A stretch of DNA of 64,000 bases from Dehalococcoidia bacterium (lineage in GTDB: Bacteria > Chloroflexota > Dehalococcoidia > DSTF01 > JACRBR01): contig JBBDXD010000003.1 in assembly GCA_040902535.1 (NCBI GenBank), positions 30,018 to 94,017 on the forward strand. The letters run 5' to 3'. Below the pieces are notes generated by a model that did not search any database, was not told the DNA's origin, and saw nothing but the letters and a program-made list of their open reading frames with translations. Below are positions 56,862 to 64,000 of the stretch, in pieces. A program made the position numbers and the translations under genes. How positions within the stretch are numbered: position 1 is the first letter of the stretch; every line of letters begins with the position of its first letter.

Positions 56862-58223
56862 TCACCCCCCCGCGATCCCCAACTGCTCGCGATAGTCCGG
56901 CTCCATTGCCTGCAGGATCCCCGCCTCGACGTACTTCTCGTACGGCAGCTTGAGCGCCATCGAGATGAACTGCGCCGGCACCGGCAGCGTCGGCGTATTG
57001 CCGATCGCGCCGCCTGCCTGCAGCGCGGCGATCTCATCCTCTGAGTAACCCAGTTCCTTCAGCACCTCGTCGTTGTGCTCGCCCAGCATCGGCGCATGAC
57101 GCCGCGGCCCCGTGTCGAAGCGCGTGAACCGCGCCGCGACGTGCTTCTGCAGCAGGCGCTTTCCGAGCATCGGCTGCTCGACGACGTCGAACTGCTTGCG
57201 CGCCGTGAATTGCGGGTCGAGCAGCGCCTCTTTGCCGTTGAGTACCGCCGCCGCTTTCACGCCCGCTGCCTGCAGCGTGTGCATCACCGCATAGTGGTCC
57301 CGCTGCGACGTCCACTCCGTGATCGCCGTGTCCAGCTCGTCGTGGTGCTTGTGCCGCGCCAGCACCGTCGCGAAGCGCGCGTCCGAAAGCCAGTCCGCGT
57401 GCCCCATCGCGCCTGCAAGGCGGTCGAACTCCGCGTCGTTCGCGCATGAGATCACCACCCAGCGATCGTCACCAGCGCACCGATAGCAGCCCTGCGGCGC
57501 CGCCCAGTCGCTACGGTTGCCGGTACGCGGCCGGAGCCGCTGGTTCATCTGGTATTCCATCAGCGCGGCGCCCATCACCGGGATCGCCGCTTCCTGCTCC
57601 GAAAGATCGATGTACTGGCCCTTGCCCGTGCGCCGCCGGTACGCGAGCGCCGTCAGCACCGCGCCCGCCCCTATGAAGCCGGAGTACGGGTCCGTGAACG
57701 ACAGCCCCGACCGCATCGGCGGCCCGTCCCGGTACCCCGTGATCGATGAGATCCCCGACGCCGGCTCGAGCCCCATGCCGTACGCGCCGAAATCACGCAT
57801 CGTGCCGTTCTGCCCGTAGCCCGATAGCGAGATCATGATGATGTCCGGCTTGATCGCCTTCACCGACTGGTACCCCAGCCCGAAGTTCTCCATCACCCGC
57901 GGCGTGAAGCTCTCCGCGACGACGTCCGCCCCGGCGATCAGCTTCTTCACGATCTCGATGCCCTCCGGCTTCGCCAGATCGATCATCATCTCGCGCTTGT
58001 TCGCATTGCGGATCACGAAGTACGACGCCCGGTGCCATGGATGGTCCAGGCCGTCGTTCTCGGTGATGATCAGATTGCGCGTCACATCGAGCCGGCCCGG
58101 TGACTCGAACCGGATCACGTCCGCGCCCAGGTCGCCGAGAATACGGGTGCAGGTAGGCCCGGCGAACACGTGCGTCAGGTCGACGATCTTGATCCCGTCG
58201 AGCGGCAGTTCCTGCTGGCTCAT
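56862..58223 (-). CDS. Class III (CaiB/BaiF) CoA-transferase, catalytic-type subunit
   Basis: This 453-residue protein moves CoA between carboxylic acids. The family's catalytic aspartate fits Asp 178 in SFTDPYSG. The N-terminus (GIKIVDLTHVFAGPTCTRIL) and GNRSDWAAPQGCYRCAGDD recall benzylsuccinate or related CoA-transferases. Its ATG overlaps the upstream partner's stop (ATGA). Formyl-CoA, carnitine or aromatic substrates cannot be told apart from sequence alone. Confidence 0.88.
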   Translation of the reverse strand: MSQQELPLDGIKIVDLTHVFAGPTCTRILGDLGADVIRFESPGRLDVTRNLIITENDGLDHPWHRASYFVIRNANKREMMIDLAKPEGIEIVKKLIAGADVVAESFTPRVMENFGLGYQSVKAIKPDIIMISLSGYGQNGTMRDFGAYGMGLEPASGISSITGYRDGPPMRSGLSFTDPYSGFIGAGAVLTALAYRRRTGKGQYIDLSEQEAAIPVMGAALMEYQMNQRLRPRTGNRSDWAAPQGCYRCAGDDRWVVISCANDAEFDRLAGAMGHADWLSDARFATVLARHKHHDELDTAITEWTSQRDHYAVMHTLQAAGVKAAAVLNGKEALLDPQFTARKQFDVVEQPMLGKRLLQKHVAARFTRFDTGPRRHAPMLGEHNDEVLKELGYSEDEIAALQAGGAIGNTPTLPVPAQFISMALKLPYEKYVEAGILQAMEPDYREQLGIAGG

Positions 58224-59443
58224 ATCACCCCCCGGTCGCTCATCACCGTCAGATCGTCCTTCTCGTATCCGGCGTCCGATGTCAGCACCTCCGCCGTCGC
58301 CTCGCCGAGCTTCGGCGCCGGGCCGAACTGCATCGGCGTCTCGCTCATCTTGAACGGCGCGCCCGTATGCCGCAGTTCTCCGTCGTCGGCGTGCTTGATC
58401 GTCGTGAAGAACTGCCGCTCGTGAAGGTGCTCGTCCTGCAAAAGATCGCTCGCCGTCGGCACGAAGGCGAAGGGCATGCGCAACGCCTGCGCCGTCATCA
58501 CGATCTCCATCGCCGTATGCGATGAGAGGTAGGGGTGGACCATCTCGTCGAACTCCTGCCAGCGCAGCATCCGCTCGCCGCCCGACAGAAAGAACGGGTG
58601 CTTGTTCAACTCGGGATCTTCGAGCAAGAGCGCCATCGGCGAAAGCGTCTCGACCGTGAGCGGCGTCGGAAAGCCGGTCGCGCCCGGGATCAGCACGATG
58701 TGCCCGTCGGCGCACTCGACGATGTCGTTCGGGTAACCAAAAATGTGCCGCGAGTAGAAGCGGCGTCGCACCGCGCCCTGGAACGCGTACATCGCGGCGT
58801 TATACTCGTCCGCCGCCGCAACAGCCTCCGCCATCGACACGTCGACGTGCTCGCCGCCGCCGCGCTTCGTGCGGTTCTCGAGCGCCGCGAGGATGCCGAG
58901 CCACAGGTGGATCCCGGCGACGTACTCGCCCGCCTCGCCGCCGGTCGTCAGCGGCTCACGGTCCGGCGCGCCGGTGTTGTACATCAGCGTGCTCAGCGCC
59001 ATCGCTGTCAGGCTGTTGCCGTCGTAGCCCGCGTACGGCCCCGTCGCGCCGAATGGCGAGACCTGCGCGAAGATCAGCTCCGGGTGCTCGCTCTTCAGGT
59101 CGTCGTAGCTCAGTCCCCACGACTTCAGCGTCGAAGCGCGTTCTCCGCAGACGAAGACGTCCGCATGCGCCAGCAGCTTCTTCAGCACCACCTGCCCCGA
59201 CGTCACGGCCACGTCGAGCGTGACGCTGCGCTTGCCGGTGTTCAGGTGCAGGAACAGGCCGGACCTCTCCCGGTCCGGCGTGTCACCCGGGAAGGGACCG
59301 TATCGCCGGCTCACGTCGCCGCCCGGCGGCTCGATCTTCGTGACGCTGGCGCCGGTGTCCGCCAGCAACTTCGTCGCGTACGGGCCGGCAATCCCCTCGG
59401 AAATATCGACGATGCGCAGTCCTTCGAGCGCGCGGTCCGCCAT
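58220..59443 (-). CDS. Class III CoA-transferase, partner subunit with Glu at the catalytic position
   Basis: This 407-residue protein starts LEGLRIVDISEGIAGPYATKLLADTG, a clear CaiB fold. Aligned without gaps to the downstream gene, its Glu 173 (GEYVAG) stands where the catalytic Asp should be. GGGEHVDVSMAEA follows as in the family. Together with the coupled, Asp-bearing second gene it resembles two-subunit CoA-transferases such as BbsEF, in which one subunit is non-catalytic. Start 59443 follows GGAGG. Confidence 0.87.
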   Translation of the reverse strand: MADRALEGLRIVDISEGIAGPYATKLLADTGASVTKIEPPGGDVSRRYGPFPGDTPDRERSGLFLHLNTGKRSVTLDVAVTSGQVVLKKLLAHADVFVCGERASTLKSWGLSYDDLKSEHPELIFAQVSPFGATGPYAGYDGNSLTAMALSTLMYNTGAPDREPLTTGGEAGEYVAGIHLWLGILAALENRTKRGGGEHVDVSMAEAVAAADEYNAAMYAFQGAVRRRFYSRHIFGYPNDIVECADGHIVLIPGATGFPTPLTVETLSPMALLLEDPELNKHPFFLSGGERMLRWQEFDEMVHPYLSSHTAMEIVMTAQALRMPFAFVPTASDLLQDEHLHERQFFTTIKHADDGELRHTGAPFKMSETPMQFGPAPKLGEATAEVLTSDAGYEKDDLTVMSDRGVI

Positions 59444-59789
59444 GGCGCCTCCATTCCAGATTCGAAGGGGAGCATACGATCGCCCGTTCCGGCGATCAAT
59501 TCGCGCACTCCGCCAAAAGGTGGAGAAACCGCGTCCCCCCAAGGTCACGGCCGCTAACCCCTCCCTCGTCCGATACCACGCGCCGCGTTATCGCAGATAA
59601 TCCCCACAGATAGAGATAGACATACGGACGACATCGAGACGCAAACAAGACGGATCAACGTGTAGAAACCTCCTGAGAGCAGACGACACGAAGAGCCAGA
59701 CGACCCCCTCGCAGGCAAGTGCCGGGCCCCGCCGCCCGGCACTTGTCGTTTTCACGTCCGCCGCTGTCCTGCTTCGCTCTCGGACTTCC
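59444..59789. other. 346-bp gene-free region with an 11-bp-stem hairpin
   Basis: CAAGTGCCGGG (59716-59726) pairs with CCCGGCACTTG (59735-59745) around an eight-base loop, probably the terminator of the minus-strand membrane protein ending at 59790. The stretch 59585-59690 is AT-richer than its surroundings and could hold the CoA-transferase promoter. An AGGAGG followed by a ~34-codon TTG frame exists on the minus strand, but I do not call it a gene. Confidence 0.55.
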
Positions 59790-61322
59790 CTACGGCATGA
59801 TCCTGTACAGCCGGAACTTCTCAACCGACGTCTGGTAAATGACCGTCGCCTCAAATTCTCGCGTGATCGCGTCGAAATACGCGTCGTAGCCGGTGCCGCC
59901 CTTACCGAGATCGTCTCCATTCGCTTCGAACCGGCTGTAGACGTAGTACACCGGCTGGCCCGCAGTTAACGATGTCTCGACGATGCCCGTGATCTCGTCG
60001 ACCTTCTCCGGCGTATTGCCGGTCGCCAGCGAGTGGTCGATGAGGTCGAGGTGCGTGATATCTTCGTTCGCGCCCTGCACGCCCCTCAGCACCGCGCCGA
60101 CAAGCAGCGAATCCGCAGGCAACCCGGCGACGACAGGACGCAACTCGCGAAACGCCGCTTCATCCGAACTCGATGCATTCCGCCCCCAATGCCGCGCCGT
60201 CCCCGCGCCCCCGACGAGCAACGCGCTGACGAACAGGATCACCGCCGGCGCCCCTAACGTCCGCCGGATCGGCGCCCATCCCGAATTGGGCGCGCCTGCA
60301 AGCAGCGCGGAAGCTCCGTGCGCCGACAGAAGTAGCATCAGGAAGAGCGGCGCCAGCATGTAGCGGTGGTTCGCGAACAGGAATGGCGCGTGCATCAGCG
60401 GCCACGCGATAACCATGTACGTCGCCGCCATCACGAAGGCGCGGTCGCGCGTCCAGAGCCGGCGTCCCCCCGCCAGCGCAAGCGGCACGATGAACGGCGC
60501 GTACAGCGCACCGCCCATGATCACGGACAGATAGAATCCCACATTTCCCGCGTACCTCGACAAGGTCATCGCGCCGCCGCCGGCCGTGCCGAACCAGCCG
60601 CCGGCCACTATCCCCGCCAGCGTCAAGGCCGTCATCGCCGCACCCGCGGCAACGATTGTGCGCATGCCAGCACGGGGGCGCTGATCCGCCGTCGGCGCCA
60701 GCCCGTAAATCAGCACCGCTGGCAGGATCGCGATGTTCGAAGCACGAATGTTGATCGCCACCGCGAGCACCAGGCCGTACGCCAACCCCGCCACCCATCC
60801 CCGCCCCCGCACGATGTTCGCCCCCAATACAGCGCTCAGCAACCACGCCGTCCCGATGATGTCGAACAGCCCATCGCGCGAGAAATAGACGAACAACGGC
60901 AACGCCGCGACCGAGAACGCCGCCATGAGCGCCGCCCGCTCATCACCCATCATCCGTCGCGACCACACGTACGCGAGCACCACGAGCGCCAGCGAGAAAA
61001 CGACAATCACGCCCTGCATCGTCGCGAGCGTGTCCGGAAAGATCAGGTACGCCGGCGCAAGCGTCACGGCGATCCCGGGCGGGTACAGCCTGGACAGCGG
61101 GAAGTCGCCGCCGATGAGCCGGCTCGCCGCCGCCATCTGCTCGTACGTGTCGGGCGTCCATGCCTGCAACTCCAGCCGGTACAGGCGCAGAAAAGCCGCC
61201 ACGCACACGATAAGCGCCGGCGCCGCCCACGTCCTCGCGACATGCCGAGCCAGGTCGTACGCGCTCGACGCGACCAGTGCGCCGATCGGGCGGTCGATGC
61301 TTGCCGATTCCCTCAGGTTCAT
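59790..61322 (-). CDS. Polytopic glycosyltransferase 39-like membrane protein
   Basis: This 510-residue protein has about ten hydrophobic segments. The first luminal loop holds LQAWTPDTYEQMAAASRLIG, with an acidic Asp-Thr-Tyr-Glu like the DE-type motif of GT-C glycosyltransferases, and YPPGIAVTLAPAYL follows. A soluble C-terminal region of about 110 residues ends it. It probably transfers a sugar from a lipid carrier, but donor and acceptor are unknown. I chose the MNLRES start; no strong ribosome site distinguishes it from the upstream MAIERR. Confidence 0.75.
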   Translation of the reverse strand: MNLRESASIDRPIGALVASSAYDLARHVARTWAAPALIVCVAAFLRLYRLELQAWTPDTYEQMAAASRLIGGDFPLSRLYPPGIAVTLAPAYLIFPDTLATMQGVIVVFSLALVVLAYVWSRRMMGDERAALMAAFSVAALPLFVYFSRDGLFDIIGTAWLLSAVLGANIVRGRGWVAGLAYGLVLAVAINIRASNIAILPAVLIYGLAPTADQRPRAGMRTIVAAGAAMTALTLAGIVAGGWFGTAGGGAMTLSRYAGNVGFYLSVIMGGALYAPFIVPLALAGGRRLWTRDRAFVMAATYMVIAWPLMHAPFLFANHRYMLAPLFLMLLLSAHGASALLAGAPNSGWAPIRRTLGAPAVILFVSALLVGGAGTARHWGRNASSSDEAAFRELRPVVAGLPADSLLVGAVLRGVQGANEDITHLDLIDHSLATGNTPEKVDEITGIVETSLTAGQPVYYVYSRFEANGDDLGKGGTGYDAYFDAITREFEATVIYQTSVEKFRLYRIMP

Positions 61323-61447
61323 AAGGTGCTCATACAGGGTTTCGGCCACCGGAAGCCGAACTTGAGCGCGGCACCCCCCGAAGCTGCGCGGACCAAGCGA
61401 GCGCCGTTCGATGGCCAAGGGCCAGGCGCCGTGCGCGCAACGAACGG

Positions 61448-61466
61448 CGCGGGCTTAACGCCCGCG
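61448..61466. repeat. REP-like palindrome
   Basis: cgcgggcttaacgcccgcg is a variant of the core at 23217. It is followed by catctgtgtcatctgtgcg with nested short repeats, just past the 3' end of the UbiB-like gene. Confidence 0.7.
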
Positions 61467-61526
61467 CTAATCATCTACCCAACCATCTGTGTCATCTGTG
61501 CGAATCTGTGGAAAAACGGCCCTGAC

Positions 61527-62960
61527 CTACGCCTCGAGCAGCCGCCGCGTCCGCGATGCGCCATTCGTCGCCGCCTCGTTGGCCGGCGCCGCGCCGTTCG
61601 CCTTCGCCGCTTCGATCTCGTCCGCGAGCTGCGCGAACGCGACGAGCATGCTCGTCTTCGCCCGCAGCGTCATGCTCAGCCCGTTCAGCAACCCGAACAC
61701 CCGTCCGATGAGCAATAGTTCCGGCGGCACCGCCGTCAGCGGATTCTTGCGCAGCAAGCCGCTCACGTCTTCGTACGACTCCTCGAACACGTCGCCTTCG
61801 GCCCAGCCCGCGCCCGTCTCGTTGATCTGCTTCGCGATCCGCCCGACGTAGGCGTCGCCGAGCTGCTCGTAGCCCGCCGCGTCGTCCTTCTTCGTGCGGA
61901 ATCCCAGGTCACGGAACGCCGTGCCCATCAGCGCGCTATTGCCCGAGAGGATCGCGCGCGTGAACTGGATCAGCACCTGCTGAAACGCCGGCGGCAACTG
62001 TTTCGCTTGCCCGAAGTCGATCAGCACGAGCTTCGGTCCCGGCAGCACCATCAGGTTCCCCGGATGCGGGTCCGCATGGAAAAACCCGTGATTGACGATC
62101 ATCTCGGCGAACGCGAACACCAGGATCTTCGCGATGTCCGTCGTGTCGACCCCCATGCGCTGCATGCCCTCGTAGTCCGTGATCTTTACGCCGTCGATGT
62201 ACTCCATCGTCAGCACGCGCCGCGTCGTGTGCTCCCAGTAGATCGCCGGCACGACGATATCTTCGACGTTCGCAAAGTCCGCCGCGATGCGTTCGGCATT
62301 GCGTCCTTCGTTGATGAAGTCCAGCTCCAGCGGAATGTTCGCGCGCATCTCCTGCGCCACGAAACGATAGTCCATCGACCGGTCAAGCTTGTTCAGCAGG
62401 CCGATGAAAAACTGCATGTTGTCCAGGTCGATGTCCACGATGTGCTCGATGCCCGGATACTGCACCTTCACCGCGACCACGCGCCCGTCGTGCAGGACCG
62501 CCCGGTGTACCTGCGCCAGCGACGCCGACGCCACCGGCTCGCGGCCAAACTCGACGAACACATCTTCCAGCCGCTTGCCCAACTCCCGCTCGATGTGCTC
62601 CCTGATCACGTCGAACGGCTCCGGCGGCACTTCGTCGTGCAGCCGCGACAGCGTCTCGACGTACGCCTCCGGCAGCACGTCCGGCCGCGTGCCCAGAAAC
62701 TGGCCGGTCTTGATCAGCAACCCCTGGTTCTTCACCGCCGCCTCGTAGAACTTCTTCGCGCTCCACCAGTGGTGCGCCTCGCGCTTCGGGTCGCCCCACG
62801 CCTTGCCCTTACGCTTCTCCCGGAAGCTGATCACCTTGTAGCCCAAAAAGACGCGCGCCAGCATCCGCCCCACATTCGTGAAGCGCCTGACGCGATTCCG
62901 CGGCGCGCGAATCCGCTGCCGCTGACCGTATTCCGGCGAAGAAACCGTGCGTTGAGCCAT
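61527..62960 (-). CDS. ABC1/UbiB/AarF family protein kinase-like protein
   Basis: This 477-residue atypical kinase has the family KxGQ motif (IKTGQFLGTRPDVLP, near 83), the Ala-rich loop PVASASLAQVHRA, the nucleotide lysine in AVKVQYPG, HADPHPGN as catalytic loop and IDFGQ as metal motif. The family supports isoprenoid-quinone synthesis or lipid homeostasis in bacteria. No C-terminal membrane span is obvious. The last 30 residues are Ala-rich and probably disordered. Confidence 0.92.
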   Translation of the reverse strand: MAQRTVSSPEYGQRQRIRAPRNRVRRFTNVGRMLARVFLGYKVISFREKRKGKAWGDPKREAHHWWSAKKFYEAAVKNQGLLIKTGQFLGTRPDVLPEAYVETLSRLHDEVPPEPFDVIREHIERELGKRLEDVFVEFGREPVASASLAQVHRAVLHDGRVVAVKVQYPGIEHIVDIDLDNMQFFIGLLNKLDRSMDYRFVAQEMRANIPLELDFINEGRNAERIAADFANVEDIVVPAIYWEHTTRRVLTMEYIDGVKITDYEGMQRMGVDTTDIAKILVFAFAEMIVNHGFFHADPHPGNLMVLPGPKLVLIDFGQAKQLPPAFQQVLIQFTRAILSGNSALMGTAFRDLGFRTKKDDAAGYEQLGDAYVGRIAKQINETGAGWAEGDVFEESYEDVSGLLRKNPLTAVPPELLLIGRVFGLLNGLSMTLRAKTSMLVAFAQLADEIEAAKANGAAPANEAATNGASRTRRLLEA

Positions 62961-63013
62961 GTTCAGTCGTCATGTTACGGGAATCACAATCCTACGGCCA
63001 TCACCTGACACCA

Positions 63014-63262
63014 CGTCATCCCGAGCAAGCGCAACCACGCGCCACTCGTCATCCTGAGCAAGCGAAGCGCCGCGAAGGATCCCATCGCGGCGACCATCTC
63101 ACTCAACACGCGGAAAACTGCGCATCGCGCGCCAAACGCGCTCCCCCTCTCCGCTCGACGGAGAGGGGGCCGGGGGGTGAGGCCCGCAGCACCCCAACCA
63201 CGCGCCATTCGTCACCCAAACTACATATCGCCCAGCATCCAGCATCCAGCATCCAGCACCCG
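63014..63262. repeat. Mixed repeats: ATCCT-class, CCCCCTCTCCG hairpin, agcatcc tandem
   Basis: A partial ATCCT copy is at 63014 and a long-loop copy at 63047-63082. The GC-rich hairpin element is at 63140-63182, with its loop changed to ctcga but the stem intact. Four agcatcc units lie at about 63233-63258. No gene is supported in 62961-63345. Confidence 0.8.
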
Positions 63263-63345
63263 CGACCGCGTGCCACCACCTCAACCCGCCATCATTGGCC
63301 CTTGCGGCAACCGCCCTGCAAACTGACGATCTCCCCGGAGGGACG

Positions 63346-63951
63346 ATGGGCCCACTCGAACGCATCCGCACCGCCACCAGGGGCATGCTGCCCGATACGC
63401 TCGGCCTCCGCTTCGTCGAGGTCGCGCCCGAACGCGTCGTCGCTGAGGTCGACGTGACGGAAGCGCTCTGCACCGTGCCCGGCGTCATGCACGGCGGCGC
63501 CATCATGGCCCTCGCCGATACGCTCGGCGGCGTCGCGACGAGCCTCAACCTGCCGCAGGGCGCCGGCACCACCACGATCGAGTCGAAGACGAACTTCTTC
63601 GCCCCCGGCCGCACCGGCGAGACCGTCCGCGCCGAGTGCACCGCGCTCCACCGCGGCAAGCGCACCATGGTCTGGCAGACGCGCGTCACCGGCCCCGGCG
63701 ATCGCCTGCTCGCGCTCGTCACGCAGACGCAGATCGTGCTCGATGTGCGCAAGTCGGAGCAGGAGATGCTCACCGCGCTGTTTGATGGCAAGTCGCTCGA
63801 CGAACAAAAGACGCTGCTCGCCCAACTCGAGCGCGGCGGCGCCGCGTTGTATCGCGCCTTCGCGGCCAACGAGCCAGACGCCGCGACAAAGGAAGCCCTC
63901 CTCGAAGCCGCCCGCCGAGAAGAACAAAACGCCGAAGCCCTCGGCGGCTAA
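63346..63951 (+). CDS. Hotdog-fold (PaaI-type) thioesterase
   Basis: This 201-residue protein has a hotdog domain over its first ~130 residues: GVMHGGAIMALADTLGGVA is the characteristic helix, with VAEVDVTEA before it and IESKTNFFAPGRTGETV after. It probably hydrolyses an acyl- or aryl-CoA thioester. The C-terminal ~65 residues are a helical Ala/Glu-rich extension unusual for PaaI. ATG 63346 follows GGAGGG. Nothing is seen in the final 49 bases of the window. Confidence 0.87.
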   Translation: MGPLERIRTATRGMLPDTLGLRFVEVAPERVVAEVDVTEALCTVPGVMHGGAIMALADTLGGVATSLNLPQGAGTTTIESKTNFFAPGRTGETVRAECTALHRGKRTMVWQTRVTGPGDRLLALVTQTQIVLDVRKSEQEMLTALFDGKSLDEQKTLLAQLERGGAALYRAFAANEPDAATKEALLEAARREEQNAEALGG

Positions 63952-64000
63952 CCCCGATCAACAACTCCGCAGATCTCGAAGAGGACTGGGCGCCTGGTTC

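Overview
The window is GC-rich bacterial chromosome, densely packed with genes on both strands. I see no phage, insertion sequence, CRISPR array, tRNA or rRNA. Several features fit a Chloroflexota-type bacterium (Dehalococcoidia or Thermomicrobia relative): strong GC bias at third codon positions, frequent GTG and TTG starts behind good Shine-Dalgarno sites, family III CoA-transferases, N-acyl-D-amino-acid deacylase, a MoxR/DUF58/transglutaminase module, c-di-AMP and SAM-I riboswitches, and intergenic families of short hairpin repeats. That placement is inference from gene content, not from a marker tree.

Layout. 0-10.6 kb: two SDR oxidoreductases, a polar amino-acid ABC importer (minus strand), a Gfo/Idh/MocA oxidoreductase-deacylase-cupin-crotonase run, a small cysteine protein and a thiolase. 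10.9-15.4 kb: a 3D-domain secreted protein, a ribbon-helix-helix regulator with its own operator, Nudix and transglutaminase proteins, endonuclease III and an aminoglycoside-adenylyltransferase-like gene with a possible leader peptide. 15.6-21.3 kb: a complete assimilatory sulfate operon (sir-cysH-cysC-sat) ending in a coupled Na/Pi-cotransporter-like membrane protein. 21.4-31.6 kb: VanW-like protein, sucD, a P1 peptidase, a manganese (yybP-ykoY) riboswitch before an Asp/Arg-rich small protein, a GNAT, a flippase-like membrane protein, a DRE-TIM synthase, a c-di-AMP (ydaO) riboswitch before a zinc-ribbon protein, and a surface protein with a sortase-like tail. 31.8-38 kb: rpsF-ssb-rpsR, a SurA/PrsA-like protein, then hom-coiled-coil-thrC in overlapping frames. 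38-45 kb: acetyltransferases and the MoxR-DUF58-TgpA-like module.

45.4-52.6 kb (minus) holds comB and a SAM-cycle operon read from a promoter, a SAM-I riboswitch and a terminator: mtnA, mtnP, a GNAT, ahcY, a four-helix-bundle protein and metK. 53-64 kb: ychF, Nudix, homoserine kinase, a coupled pair of class III CoA-transferases, a membrane glycosyltransferase-like protein, an ABC1/UbiB kinase and a hotdog thioesterase.

The most distinctive signals are three riboswitches recognised by sequence and structure. Two of them govern tiny unstudied proteins: a manganese riboswitch in front of an Asp-rich polyampholyte, and a c-di-AMP riboswitch in front of a zinc ribbon. The intergenic repeats fall into a few families; in one, the hairpin arms covary between copies.
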